A DNA stretch of 62,277 bases, taken from the NCBI GenBank assembly GCA_017852395.1, contig JAFMLE010000013.1:1-62277 (forward strand). The letters are read 5' to 3'. The notes below the pieces were generated by a model that worked only from the letters and a program-made list of their open reading frames with translations, was not told where the DNA came from and made no database searches. Source of the DNA: Flavobacteriaceae bacterium. GTDB lineage: Bacteria > Bacteroidota > Bacteroidia > Flavobacteriales > Flavobacteriaceae. A program made the translations under genes and the position numbers. This document shows positions 8,332 to 16,951 of the stretch, piece by piece; the stretch's first letter is position 1; every line of letters begins with the position of its first letter.

Positions 8332-8751
8332 GTGGAAAATTTTACAAAAAAATCGGTTATAAGCTTGCTCCGTGCGGGCCACCATGTAGAAGAACAGCTG
8401 CATGGTTGTTTACAGACTTATGGGTTGAGTGTTCCACAGTTCAATGTTTTGCGAATCTTAAGAGGACAGAAAGAACAACCTGTCTCATTGGCAACGGTTC
8501 AAGACCGTATGATAAAAAAGATGAGCAATACCAGCCGTCTGATTGACAAACTGATTGACAAACAATTGGTGTCTCGAAACACCTGTGCGGCTAACCGTCG
8601 TAAAGTTGATATTTGCATTACAGCGTCGGGTCTTGATCTTTTGAAAACACTAGATCCCTTGGTTGATCTGACCGAAAAAAATATTACTTCAGAACTCAAT
8701 GCTGAAGAACAGCAGTTGCTGAACCTTTTGCTCCAAAAAATTTTTAACTAA
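8332..8751 (+). CDS. MarR family transcriptional regulator
   Basis: A winged-helix MarR regulator of 139 residues when started at GTG 8332. Visible are the N-terminal dimerisation helices, the helix-turn-helix near LATVQDRMIKKMSNTSRLIDKL, and the wing ending RRKVDICITASG. The open frame extends upstream to 8128, but that part overlaps the divergent rhodanese gene, crosses the promoter and is unlike the family, so I reject it. The gene is followed 24 nt later by yceI, the likely regulated partner, a pairing common in flavobacteria. The effector ligand is unknown. Confidence 0.86.
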   Translation: MENFTKKSVISLLRAGHHVEEQLHGCLQTYGLSVPQFNVLRILRGQKEQPVSLATVQDRMIKKMSNTSRLIDKLIDKQLVSRNTCAANRRKVDICITASGLDLLKTLDPLVDLTEKNITSELNAEEQQLLNLLLQKIFN

Positions 8752-8775
8752 TCACTAACCTAAACATCTTTAACT

Positions 8776-9342
8776 ATGAAAAAGTTTACATTAATCTTGG
8801 CCGCACTAATCGCCTTTCAATCGGGGCTAATGGCTCAATCAAAAACACAAACTGTAGATGCAGCCAACAGCAGCATCCATTGGCTCGGTAAAAAAGTAAC
8901 CGGCCAGCACGAAGGTTTTATTCAACTAAAATCAGGTGCACTCGAAATGGAAAATGGTCAGCTTACTGGAGGGGCTTTCGTTGTCGATATGGCCACCCTA
9001 TACAGCACTGACCTTCAAGGTGAATCTAAAGCAAACCTTGAGGGGCATCTAAAATCTGATGATTTCTTTGGTGTCGCTCAGCACCCAGAAGCTACGTTCA
9101 AAATCAAAAATGCTACGAAAAAGTCTGAGGGAGTTTATGCCATCAATGGCGAATTTACCATCAAGGGCATTACCAATCCTGCAAGCTTTGACATGACTGT
9201 TGGCGAAAATTCTGCCACTGCAAAAGTGGTGATCGATCGGTCAAAATTTAATATTCGTTACGGCTCTAGCTCTTTTTTCGATAATCTTGGAGACAAGGTC
9301 ATCTATGATGATTTTGAACTCGATGTTACATTGAAATTATAA
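8776..9342 (+). CDS. YceI family lipocalin-like periplasmic protein
   Basis: A 188-residue protein with a cleavable signal peptide (residues 1-20, ending LMAQ) and a YceI domain: WLGKKVTGQHEG near the start, repeated beta strands, and HLKSDDFFGVAQHPEATFKI in the middle. YceI barrels bind isoprenoid-type lipids such as polyprenyl chains. It shares a transcript with the MarR gene upstream. The function in this organism is likely stress- or lipid-related but not determinable here. Confidence 0.92.
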   Translation: MKKFTLILAALIAFQSGLMAQSKTQTVDAANSSIHWLGKKVTGQHEGFIQLKSGALEMENGQLTGGAFVVDMATLYSTDLQGESKANLEGHLKSDDFFGVAQHPEATFKIKNATKKSEGVYAINGEFTIKGITNPASFDMTVGENSATAKVVIDRSKFNIRYGSSSFFDNLGDKVIYDDFELDVTLKL

Positions 9343-9346
9343 TAAC

Positions 9347-9418
9347 TTGGCGGGATAGAACCTTTTTGGAATAAATTGCTATGAAAAACAATTTCAAAAT
9401 CCCGCCAATTATTTTTAA
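9347..9418 (+). terminator. Branched inverted repeat downstream of yceI
   Basis: A 10-bp perfect repeat, TTGGCGGGAT (9347-9356) and ATCCCGCCAA (9399-9408), encloses 42 nt that themselves contain a 6-bp hairpin AAATTG/CAATTT (9373-9378, 9389-9394). A T-rich run TTATTTTT follows. It begins four bases after the yceI stop codon and probably terminates the marR-yceI transcript; the long loop is unusual for a simple intrinsic terminator. Confidence 0.6.
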
Positions 9419-9426
9419 AAATCTTT

Positions 9427-9457
9427 TTTGTGTTGTAAATCAAGTCCGTTATATTTG
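9427..9457 (+). promoter_or_regulatory. trp operon promoter
   Basis: A textbook Bacteroidota promoter: TTTG (9427-9430), 19-nt spacer, TATATTTG (9450-9457). Start of transcription is expected within a few bases of 9462, the A of the leader peptide ATG. A 5-bp inverted repeat AGTCC (9443-9447)/GGACT (9457-9461) flanks the -7 box and could be an operator or chance. Confidence 0.8.
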
Positions 9458-9461
9458 GACT

Positions 9462-9512
9462 ATGAATTTGCAAACAACAAAAAACTGGTGGTGGAAAACG
9501 ACGCAATGCTAA
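9462..9512 (+). CDS. trpL: trp leader peptide with three tandem Trp codons
   Basis: A 16-codon open frame reads MNLQTTKNWWWKTTQC then TAA. Three consecutive TGG codons (9486-9494) in such a short frame, placed between a strong promoter and a terminator hairpin ahead of trpE, are the hallmark of ribosome-mediated attenuation. When charged tRNA-Trp is scarce the ribosome stalls on the TGG run and the terminator should fail to form. Too short for routine gene callers. The peptide itself is probably only regulatory. Confidence 0.9.
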   Translation: MNLQTTKNWWWKTTQC

Positions 9513-9540
9513 GCTCGTGAGAAACTCCTATTTATAAAAT

Positions 9541-9570
9541 AAAGGCTTGTCATCACGACAAGCCTTTTTT
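9541..9570 (+). terminator. trp attenuator terminator hairpin
   Basis: Perfect 11-bp stem AAAGGCTTGTC (9541-9551)/GACAAGCCTTT (9557-9567) with a 5-nt loop and a T run to 9570, 28 nt after the leader stop codon and 13 nt before trpE. A weak competing pairing is possible between TAAGCT at the leader stop codon (9510-9515) and GGCTTG (9544-9549), which a stalled ribosome would leave free. The hairpin is certain; the antiterminator is tentative. Confidence 0.9.
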
Positions 9571-9582
9571 AATGCTGCAATT

Positions 9583-10986
9583 ATGACAAAAACATACCGC
9601 ATTGAAACCGATTCAAAAAAAATTTTGGCAGACACCCTTACACCGGTCAGTGTTTACCTGAAGCTGCGAGATCATTTTCCTAACAGCCTTCTTTTGGAGA
9701 GTAGTGATTATCATGCCAATGACAACAGTTTTTCGTATATCTGCTGCCAACCCATTGCAAGTATAACGGTAAAAAACGGCGTATTAACAGAACACTACCC
9801 CGACGGCACAACCAAAACCACCCAACTTACTCCCAAGGATAATTTGGCACAAAAAATCACTGCTTTTGCCCAGTGTTTTGATTGTGATACGGCCTCTCAT
9901 AAGTTTATACAAAATGGTCTTTTTGGCTATTTAGCCCATGATGTTGTTCAATATTTTGAATCCGTTACTATTGCCAAAAAAGAGGACGATTTAGACATCC
10001 CCGACTTGTATTATGCTGTTTATAAAAACATCATAGCCATCAATCATTTCAACAACGAAGCCCATCTATTTTCACACAACTATCAAGACCGTTCCAATAT
10101 TGATGAAATTGAACAATTGATTGCCCGGAAAGGTTTTTCTGATTATGCATTTGAATGTACAGGAGAAAAAAAATCCAAACTTAGCGATGCCGATTATCGC
10201 CAGTTAGTCGCTCAAGCCAAATCGCATTGCCTACGGGGCGATGTTTTTCAATTGGTGCTTTCTAGACGATTTTCGAGGTCTTTTAGTGGAGACGAATTCA
10301 ATGTATACCGTGCCTTGAGAACCGTCAACCCTTCCCCCTATCTGTTTTATTTTGACTATGGTGATTTTAAGATTTTTGGAAGTTCGCCCGAAGCACAACT
10401 CATCGTCAAAAATGGTCAGGCCGAAATCCATCCCATAGCGGGCACTTTTAAACGAACCGGAGACGACGAAAATGATGCCAAACTGGCGGTAGCCCTCAGC
10501 GAAGACCCCAAAGAAAACGCAGAACACGTGATGTTGGTCGATTTGGCTCGCAATGATTTGAGTAGAAACGGAACTATGGTTACCGTAAAAACCAATCGCG
10601 AAGTCCAGTTTTTTTCGCACGTGATTCATTTGGTATCCAAAGTGGTCGGGCTCAAAAAACCCGAAATACCTACCTTTCAGGTCGTTGCAGACACCTTTCC
10701 TGCAGGAACCCTAAGCGGTGCCCCCAAACATAAGGCCTTGCAATTGATTGAAAATTATGAAAAAGAAAACCGCAGTTTTTATGGTGGAGCCATTGGTGTG
10801 ATGGACTTTGAAGGCAATTTTAACCACGCCATCATCATCCGATCTTTCTTAAGCAAAAATCACAAACTCTACTACCAAGCCGGTGCCGGAATCGTTGCCG
10901 CTTCCGATGAAGAAAATGAATTGCAAGAAGTCTACAATAAGCTAGGAGCATTAGACAAAGCCCTCGAACTCGCCCAAAAGATTTAG
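9583..10986 (+). CDS. trpE: Anthranilate synthase component I
   Basis: A 467-residue chorismate-utilising enzyme that converts chorismate to anthranilate with ammonia from TrpG. The N-terminal domain carries the LLESSD segment of the tryptophan feedback site. The C-terminal catalytic part shows LVLSRRFSR, FGSSPEAQL, PIAGTFKRTGD, LVDLARNDLSR, GTLSGAPKHKAL and FYGGAIGVMD in order. I use the ATG at 9583; the TTG-initiated extension from 9547 overlaps the attenuator stem and is not credible. First structural gene of trpEGDCFBA, controlled by the leader upstream. Confidence 0.97.
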   Translation: MTKTYRIETDSKKILADTLTPVSVYLKLRDHFPNSLLLESSDYHANDNSFSYICCQPIASITVKNGVLTEHYPDGTTKTTQLTPKDNLAQKITAFAQCFDCDTASHKFIQNGLFGYLAHDVVQYFESVTIAKKEDDLDIPDLYYAVYKNIIAINHFNNEAHLFSHNYQDRSNIDEIEQLIARKGFSDYAFECTGEKKSKLSDADYRQLVAQAKSHCLRGDVFQLVLSRRFSRSFSGDEFNVYRALRTVNPSPYLFYFDYGDFKIFGSSPEAQLIVKNGQAEIHPIAGTFKRTGDDENDAKLAVALSEDPKENAEHVMLVDLARNDLSRNGTMVTVKTNREVQFFSHVIHLVSKVVGLKKPEIPTFQVVADTFPAGTLSGAPKHKALQLIENYEKENRSFYGGAIGVMDFEGNFNHAIIIRSFLSKNHKLYYQAGAGIVAASDEENELQEVYNKLGALDKALELAQKI

Positions 10987-10989
10987 ACC

Positions 10990-11553
10990 ATGAAAAAGGT
11001 TTGTGTTATTGACAACTATGATTCGTTCACGTACAACCTCGTGCATTTGCTTGCCGAACTCGGCGGTACTATTGATGTTTTTAGAAACGATCAATTTGAG
11101 TTGGCTGCACTGGCGCACTATGACAAAATCTTATTGTCACCAGGCCCAGGGATACCCGACGAAGCAGGACTATTGAAACATGTAATAACCACCTATGCCC
11201 CCACCAAATCCATCTTGGGAGTCTGTCTAGGACATCAAGCTATAGGCGAAGTTTTTGGCGGTCAACTTATCAACCTCGAACAGGTCTATCACGGAATTGC
11301 AACTCCAATTCACCTCCAACAAAAAGATGTTTTGTTTGAAGGACTCCCACAAACCTTTGAGGTTGGTCGCTACCATTCTTGGGTAGTCCAACATCCCTTG
11401 CCAGAGTGTCTTGAGCCGCTAGCAATTGATGATCATCAACAACTGATGGCCTTACGGCACAAACAATACGATGTCAAAGGCGTACAATTTCATCCCGAAT
11501 CGGTGCTGACGCCCTGTGGCAAAGCGCTACTAAAAAATTGGTTGACCCATTAA
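10990..11553 (+). CDS. trpG: Anthranilate synthase glutamine amidotransferase
   Basis: A 187-residue class I glutamine amidotransferase that supplies ammonia to TrpE. The oxyanion strand LLSPGPGIPDEAG, the nucleophile cysteine in GVCLGHQAIGE (about residue 79) and the His/Glu pair in VQFHPESVLTP are all present. Three nucleotides separate it from trpE. In some bacteria this subunit also serves folate synthesis, but its position here ties it to tryptophan. Confidence 0.97.
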   Translation: MKKVCVIDNYDSFTYNLVHLLAELGGTIDVFRNDQFELAALAHYDKILLSPGPGIPDEAGLLKHVITTYAPTKSILGVCLGHQAIGEVFGGQLINLEQVYHGIATPIHLQQKDVLFEGLPQTFEVGRYHSWVVQHPLPECLEPLAIDDHQQLMALRHKQYDVKGVQFHPESVLTPCGKALLKNWLTH

Positions 11554-11563
11554 GCGATTACAA

Positions 11564-12559
11564 ATGAAAGCAATACTAAATCAACTTATCCAACACCAAA
11601 CCCTAAGCAAAGAAGAAGCCAAAGCCATATTGGTCAATATTGCTAATGGTGCATACAATCACGGACAAATTGCTGCCTTTCTTACGGTTTATATGATGCG
11701 TAGTGTTACTACAGAAGAACTTTCTGGGTTTCGAGACGCCCTTTTAGAACTGTGTTTGGCCATTGACCTGTCCGATTTTGATCCCATTGATTTATGTGGT
11801 ACGGGTGGCGACGGAAAAGACACCTTTAATATTTCTACGCTGGCCTCTTTTGTAACTGCGGGTGCGGGCGTAGCTGTAGCAAAACACGGCAATTATGGCG
11901 TTTCTTCTTCCTGTGGATCGAGCAATGTTATGGAACATTTGGGGATTAAATTTTCAAATGACGCCGATTTTCTAAAAAAATGTATCGATCAGGCTGGAAT
12001 CTGCGTGCTGCATGCGCCCTTGTTTCATCCTGCCATGAAAAATGTGGCCCCCATACGACGTGAATTGGGCGTCAAAACGTTTTTTAACATGCTAGGCCCA
12101 ATGGTAAACCCAGCGTTTCCAAAAAATCAATTGGTGGGCGTCTTTAACCTAGAACTGGCACGGATCTACGGCTATCTTTACCAAAATAGTGGAAAAAAAT
12201 ACACCATTTTGCACGCCTTAGACGGCTATGATGAAATTTCTTTAACCGAAGGAGGCACCAAGGTGATTACAGAACGTTCTGAAGGAATCCTCTATCCCAA
12301 AGATTGGGGACTTCAGCCCCTGACACCGCCACAAATTGCAGGTGGTGATCGGATTGCTGATGCTGGAAAAATATTTGTCAATATTCTTAATGGTGCAGGA
12401 ACCGATGCACAAAATCAAGTGGTCTGTGCCAATGCCGGAATGGCCATTGCCACTCGATTAGAATGCACCCCCCAAGAAGGTTATGAAAAAGCCGTAGCTT
12501 CCTTGCAATCGGGACGTGCTAAAAAAGCCTTTACCACCCTTCAAAAACTCAGCAGCTAA
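11564..12559 (+). CDS. trpD: Anthranilate phosphoribosyltransferase
   Basis: A 331-residue enzyme joining anthranilate to PRPP. The glycine-rich PRPP site LCGTGGDGKDTFNIST (about residues 77-92), the KHGNYGVSSSCGSSNVME segment and the RRELGVKTFFNMLGPMVNP block are typical. Its TAA stop shares one base with the trpC ATG (TAATG), so the two are likely translationally coupled. Confidence 0.97.
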   Translation: MKAILNQLIQHQTLSKEEAKAILVNIANGAYNHGQIAAFLTVYMMRSVTTEELSGFRDALLELCLAIDLSDFDPIDLCGTGGDGKDTFNISTLASFVTAGAGVAVAKHGNYGVSSSCGSSNVMEHLGIKFSNDADFLKKCIDQAGICVLHAPLFHPAMKNVAPIRRELGVKTFFNMLGPMVNPAFPKNQLVGVFNLELARIYGYLYQNSGKKYTILHALDGYDEISLTEGGTKVITERSEGILYPKDWGLQPLTPPQIAGGDRIADAGKIFVNILNGAGTDAQNQVVCANAGMAIATRLECTPQEGYEKAVASLQSGRAKKAFTTLQKLSS

Positions 12560-13344
12560 TGACCATACTCGACCGTATTATTATTTCGAAAAGAAGGGAA
12601 GTAGATCTTCGAAAAAAATTGCTGCCCGCGCATTATTGGGAACAATCCCCCCTTTTTCAAAGAACCCCCATCTCGCTAAAACAACGTTTGCAAGACAGCC
12701 CATCAGGCATTATCGCTGAACACAAAAGACGCTCTCCATCAAAAGCAATTATCAATGACAAATTGGCTGTTGAAGAAGTTGCAAAAGGCTATGAACAAGC
12801 TGGCGTGTGTGGAATGTCTGTATTGACGGACGGTCACTATTTTGGGGGAAGCCTAGACGATTTGGTCATCGCAAGAGCACAAACCAAACTTCCGCTTTTG
12901 CGTAAAGATTTTATCATCGACCCCTATCAAATCATCGAGGCCAAAGCCCACGGTGCAGATGTAATTTTGCTGATTGCTGCTGTTTTGGAGCGTACTGAAA
13001 TTGAAATCCTTTCTGAAACTGCAAAAAACTTAAGTCTAGAGGTGCTTTTAGAAATTCACAATGCCGCAGAATTAGAAAAAGCATTGATGCCAAGCCTCGA
13101 TCTTATTGGAGTCAATAACCGCAACTTAAAAACCTTTGAGGTGGATCTCGAAACCAGCAAAGCATTGGCCGCACAAATACCCGATCAATTTCTAAAAATA
13201 TCTGAAAGCGGTATCAGCCAACCCGAGGCCGTAAAAATGTTGCAAACTTATGGATATCATGGTTTTTTGGTCGGAGAAAATTTTATGAAAACAACGCATC
13301 CCGGGGCTGCTGCGGAAGCGTTTATTAAAAATATTACGGCATGA
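12559..13344 (+). CDS. trpC: Indole-3-glycerol phosphate synthase
   Basis: A 261-residue TIM-barrel enzyme that closes the indole ring. Signatures are AEHKRRSPSKAII near residue 54, LRKDFIIDPYQI with the catalytic lysine, DVILLIAAVL, IGVNNRNLKTFEVDL and ISESGI. It is separate from trpF, unlike the fused enterobacterial enzyme. It starts within trpD's stop and overlaps trpF by four bases (ATGA). Confidence 0.97.
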   Translation: MTILDRIIISKRREVDLRKKLLPAHYWEQSPLFQRTPISLKQRLQDSPSGIIAEHKRRSPSKAIINDKLAVEEVAKGYEQAGVCGMSVLTDGHYFGGSLDDLVIARAQTKLPLLRKDFIIDPYQIIEAKAHGADVILLIAAVLERTEIEILSETAKNLSLEVLLEIHNAAELEKALMPSLDLIGVNNRNLKTFEVDLETSKALAAQIPDQFLKISESGISQPEAVKMLQTYGYHGFLVGENFMKTTHPGAAAEAFIKNITA

Positions 13345-13943
13345 AATGGAAAGTTTGTGGAATGAAAAATCCCGACAACATACGTGCTTTAGCACCGCTT
13401 GAACCCAATTATATGGGGTTCATCTTTTGGGAGCATTCTGCAAGACACCTCCAGCAGCCGATCCCAAAACTGGTTGAGGGCATCCAAAAAGTTGGGGTCT
13501 TTGTCAACGCTTCTCTACAGACCGTAGAATCAACCGTAGCATCCTACCACTTGCAGTTGGTACAATTGCACGGAAACGAAACACCCGAATTTTGTCATCA
13601 ATTGCAAAAACAAGGCATCAAAGTCATCAAAGCATTTGCTGTAGGGACTACTTTTGATTTCGCAATACTACTCCCTTACGAATCGGCTTGTGACTTTTAT
13701 CTATTTGACACAAAAGGAAAAAAACCTGGCGGAAATGGCACCCAGTTTGACTGGGAAGTTCTAAAAAAATACCCGTCTAAAAAACCATTTTTTCTAAGCG
13801 GCGGAATCGGCCTTGAAGATCTTTCAAAAATCAAAGCAATTGAAGGCCTACCAATACATGCTATTGATGTAAATAGTAAATTTGAACTCGAGCCCGGCCT
13901 TAAAAATATTGAAAAGTTAAACGAATTAAAGTTGCAACTATGA
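13341..13943 (+). CDS. trpF: Phosphoribosylanthranilate isomerase
   Basis: A 200-residue TIM-barrel isomerase performing the Amadori rearrangement before TrpC. The catalytic cysteine sits in [10 protein letters not shown] (about residue 5), the [10 protein letters not shown] and VQLHGNE segments follow, and the catalytic aspartate lies in [17 protein letters not shown]. Ends GGIGLEDL and [14 protein letters not shown] are family-typical. Overlaps trpC and trpB by four bases on each side. Confidence 0.96.
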   Translation: MKWKVCGMKNPDNIRALAPLEPNYMGFIFWEHSARHLQQPIPKLVEGIQKVGVFVNASLQTVESTVASYHLQLVQLHGNETPEFCHQLQKQGIKVIKAFAVGTTFDFAILLPYESACDFYLFDTKGKKPGGNGTQFDWEVLKKYPSKKPFFLSGGIGLEDLSKIKAIEGLPIHAIDVNSKFELEPGLKNIEKLNELKLQL

Positions 13944-15121
13944 GTTATAATGTAAATGAAAAAGGGTATTATGGTGATTTTGGAGGGGCGTACATCCCCG
14001 AAATGCTCTACCCCAATGTAGAAGAACTCCAAAAAAATTATAAATCCATCACCGCATCACCGGATTTTAAAATCGAATTTGATCAACTTCTCAAAGAATA
14101 TGTAGGGCGCCCTACCCCTTTGTATTTGGCCAAACGACTCTCCGAAAAATACAACACCAAAATTTATCTAAAACGAGAAGACCTTTGCCACACCGGCGCA
14201 CATAAAGTCAACAATACCATCGGACAAATTTTATTGGCCAAACGCCTCGGCAAAAACCGAATCATCGCAGAAACAGGTGCCGGCCAACACGGTGTAGCCA
14301 CCGCCACTGTCTGTGCGTTGATGGGCATCCAATGTATTGTCTATATGGGTGCCGTAGACATCAAACGCCAAGCCCCCAACGTTGCACGAATGAAGATGTT
14401 AGGTGCAGAAGTACGCCCGGCACAATCGGGAAGCAAAACCCTCAAAGACGCCACCAATGAGGCCATCAGAGATTGGATCAACAACCCTGTAGATACACAT
14501 TACATTATTGGATCGGTTGTTGGGCCACATCCCTATCCCGATATGGTTGCCCGGTTTCAATCGGTGATTAGTGAAGAAATCCAGACGCAACTCTTAGAAA
14601 AAGAAGGTCGCAAACATCCCGATCATATTGTCGCCTGTGTTGGAGGTGGTAGCAATGCTGCCGGGGCTTATTATCACTTTTTGGATCAACCAAATGTCAA
14701 TATCATCGCCGTAGAAGCGGCTGGCAAAGGAATCGACACCGGAGCCAGTGCTGCCACATCGGTTCTGGGTAGAGAAGGAATCATACATGGTAGTAAAACC
14801 TTATTAATGCAAACCCCTGACGGACAAATCACCGAACCCTATTCGATCTCCGCTGGTTTGGATTACCCAGGTGTCGGGCCAATGCATGCGCACTTGTTCC
14901 GTTCGGGACGGGCCGAATTTATCGCCGTAACCGATGACGAAGCTATGACCGCCGGACTAGAGGTATCACAATTAGAAGGAATTATACCTGCCATCGAAAC
15001 GGCCCATGCGTTTGCCATTTTAGAACAACGAAAATTTAAACCTGAAGAGGTGGTTGTCATCAACCTCTCGGGTCGTGGCGATAAAGATCTCAATACATAC
15101 ATCGACTATTTCAAATTATAA
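13940..15121 (+). CDS. trpB: Tryptophan synthase beta subunit
   Basis: A 393-residue PLP enzyme that condenses indole with serine. Lys89 in [11 protein letters not shown] is the PLP Schiff-base residue; the catalytic glutamate is in AETGAGQHG; the phosphate-binding loop is [12 protein letters not shown]. Length and residues match the operon-type TrpB1. Its stop overlaps the trpA start by one base (TAATG), fitting the stoichiometric alpha2beta2 complex. Confidence 0.98.
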   Translation: MSYNVNEKGYYGDFGGAYIPEMLYPNVEELQKNYKSITASPDFKIEFDQLLKEYVGRPTPLYLAKRLSEKYNTKIYLKREDLCHTGAHKVNNTIGQILLAKRLGKNRIIAETGAGQHGVATATVCALMGIQCIVYMGAVDIKRQAPNVARMKMLGAEVRPAQSGSKTLKDATNEAIRDWINNPVDTHYIIGSVVGPHPYPDMVARFQSVISEEIQTQLLEKEGRKHPDHIVACVGGGSNAAGAYYHFLDQPNVNIIAVEAAGKGIDTGASAATSVLGREGIIHGSKTLLMQTPDGQITEPYSISAGLDYPGVGPMHAHLFRSGRAEFIAVTDDEAMTAGLEVSQLEGIIPAIETAHAFAILEQRKFKPEEVVVINLSGRGDKDLNTYIDYFKL

Positions 15122-15894
15122 TGCATCGAATTGACCAAGCCTTTTCAAAAAAAGGCAAACTACTTTCTATCTATTTTTCCGCAGGGCATCCACAACTCGA
15201 GGACACGCTCCCCATATTGACCGCCCTCCAAAAGGCAGGTGTGGATATGGTCGAAATTGGACTGCCTTTTAGTGACCCCCTTGCCGATGGGCCTACCATT
15301 CAAGAAAGTGCTACAACTGCCTTGAAAAATGGTATGACCACCCAAAAACTTTTTGAGCAACTCCAAGACGTACGCAAAACGATTGATGTTCCGCTAATAA
15401 TCATGGGGTACTTCAATCCCATCCTGCAATATGGAGTTGAAGCCTTTTGTAAAAAATGTGCCGAAGTTGGTATCGATGGTTTGATTATTCCGGACTTGCC
15501 AGTTGCTGTGTATCATGAGGCCTACAAAGACCTTTTTGAACAGTATGGTTTGTATAATATGTTTTTGATTAGCCCACAAACATCGGAAGAACGTATTCGT
15601 TTCATCGATTCTGTATCTAAAGGTTTTATTTATATGGTAAGTAGTGCCAGTGTAACTGGAGCTCAAAACAGTTTTGGGGCGCTTCAGCAAGCCTATTTTG
15701 AACGCATCGCTGCCTTGGCGCTCAAAACGCCTCAAATTGTAGGTTTTGGAATCAGCAATGCTGCGACCTATTCGGCTGCGACCACGCATGCTCGAGGGGC
15801 CATAATTGGGTCTGCTTTTATCAAATTTTTAGAGGAAAAAGGAATCGAAGAGATTCCTGCTTTTATTGATCAAATCCGCGGAGACAAAACCTAA
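15121..15894 (+). CDS. trpA: Tryptophan synthase alpha subunit
   Basis: A 257-residue TIM barrel that cleaves indole-3-glycerol phosphate and channels indole to TrpB. Catalytic Glu45 (MVEIGLPFSDP) and Asp56 (LADGPT) correspond to E. coli Glu49 and Asp60; GFGISN and GAIIGSAFIK bind the phosphate. Last gene of the trp operon; its stop is one base from the stop of the convergent arsS, so no terminator fits between them. Confidence 0.97.
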   Translation: MHRIDQAFSKKGKLLSIYFSAGHPQLEDTLPILTALQKAGVDMVEIGLPFSDPLADGPTIQESATTALKNGMTTQKLFEQLQDVRKTIDVPLIIMGYFNPILQYGVEAFCKKCAEVGIDGLIIPDLPVAVYHEAYKDLFEQYGLYNMFLISPQTSEERIRFIDSVSKGFIYMVSSASVTGAQNSFGALQQAYFERIAALALKTPQIVGFGISNAATYSAATTHARGAIIGSAFIKFLEEKGIEEIPAFIDQIRGDKT

Positions 15895-15895
15895 T

Positions 15896-16951
15896 CTAGA
15901 CCACGCTTCCCTGACAACTACTGCCCGCACCTGCGGTACACCCGTAGCAATGTTGTGATGTGGCGATTTGTCGTTCTTGCAATTGTTGTGCATCAAAATC
16001 TTTGATATGACCTATGGGGCTTTGCAATTTGAGGTCTAACATTTGATTAAAATCACAATCATATAGCTGACCGTCCCAGCGCACCGATAAGGTATTGGTA
16101 CACATCACTGCACGTGCGGCAGCAGGATTAAAAGCTTCTACAAGAGCGGTCATATAGTCTTCATAATTTTCCGAGGCAATGAGGTATTCTAAAAAACGAC
16201 TGATTGGCAGGTTGGTAATTGTAAATAATTGATTGAAAGAAATTCCATAATCTTCGTACAGCGCCTTTTTAAAATCATGCTCTAAAGCAGCCTGATCTCC
16301 AGGCAAAAAAGCGCCCGAGGGGTTGTAAACCAAGTCAAGCTTTAAGGGGCTTCCTTCACTACCATAGCCCAGGGTGTTTAGCGTTTGCAAAGCAGCAATG
16401 GAACGTTGAAAGACACCCAATCCGCGTTGCCTGTCAGTTTTTTCTTTTTTATAAAAAGGCAAGGAAGAAATCACATGGACATGATGATCGGCAAAAAATT
16501 GGGGATAGGTGCTAAAGGTTTTATTGGCATTGAGAATCGTTAAGTTAGAGCGCACTATCAAATCTTGAACACCACGCTTATGCGCTTGGGTGACAAACCA
16601 TTTGAAGTGCGGATGCATCTCTGGTGCACCCCCCGTCAGATCAAGGGTTTCTATGGGAAGACGTTCTAAAAGGGCCAAACAATGCTCTAGGGTCGCTTTG
16701 GACATCTGCTCTTTACGGTCCGGACCGGCGTCAACATGACAATGTGCACACACTTGGTTGCACATGTACCCCAAATTGAGTTGAAGTATTTTTAAGGCAT
16801 TTGGTCGTAGGGCCTCAATCTTGTGTTGGGCAAGTTTATCCTTAAATTTTGGCAAAGAGCCGGATTGAAATATTCCATTTTCTAAATACTGCAATTGTTC
16901 TTGAGTATCAGATAATGGGTTATGCCGAGCTTTTAATGATTTGATCACCAT
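15896..16951 (-). CDS. arsS: Arsenosugar biosynthesis radical SAM protein ArsS
   Basis: A 351-residue radical SAM enzyme. The 4Fe-4S motif CNQVCAHC uses Cys64, Cys68 and Cys71, followed by HVDAGPDR. The C terminus has a Cys-rich tail (Cys335, Cys338, Cys346 in HCYGCTAGAGSSC). ArsS is linked to transfer of the 5'-deoxyadenosyl group of SAM onto dimethylated arsenic, the step that builds the arsenosugar ribose. In some bacteria members of this family carry selenocysteine in the tail; here it is cysteine and no in-frame TGA is present. The gene abuts the CMD gene (stop codon directly followed by ATG). Confidence 0.9.
   Translation of the reverse strand: MVIKSLKARHNPLSDTQEQLQYLENGIFQSGSLPKFKDKLAQHKIEALRPNALKILQLNLGYMCNQVCAHCHVDAGPDRKEQMSKATLEHCLALLERLPIETLDLTGGAPEMHPHFKWFVTQAHKRGVQDLIVRSNLTILNANKTFSTYPQFFADHHVHVISSLPFYKKEKTDRQRGLGVFQRSIAALQTLNTLGYGSEGSPLKLDLVYNPSGAFLPGDQAALEHDFKKALYEDYGISFNQLFTITNLPISRFLEYLIASENYEDYMTALVEAFNPAAARAVMCTNTLSVRWDGQLYDCDFNQMLDLKLQSPIGHIKDFDAQQLQERQIATSQHCYGCTAGAGSSCQGSVV

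Noticed and set aside
9547-9582. TTG start giving a longer TrpE
   Set aside because: The extra twelve codons lie in the attenuator hairpin and have no family support.
10231-10629. Long minus-strand frame opposite trpE
   Set aside because: Shadow of the real gene; no recognisable protein and codon pattern of an antisense frame.
15394-15789. 131-codon frame opposite trpA
   Set aside because: Antisense shadow; trpA has all catalytic residues in frame.
16935-16951. Selenocysteine in ArsS or the CMD protein
   Set aside because: The relevant positions are cysteine codons; no in-frame TGA interrupts either gene.
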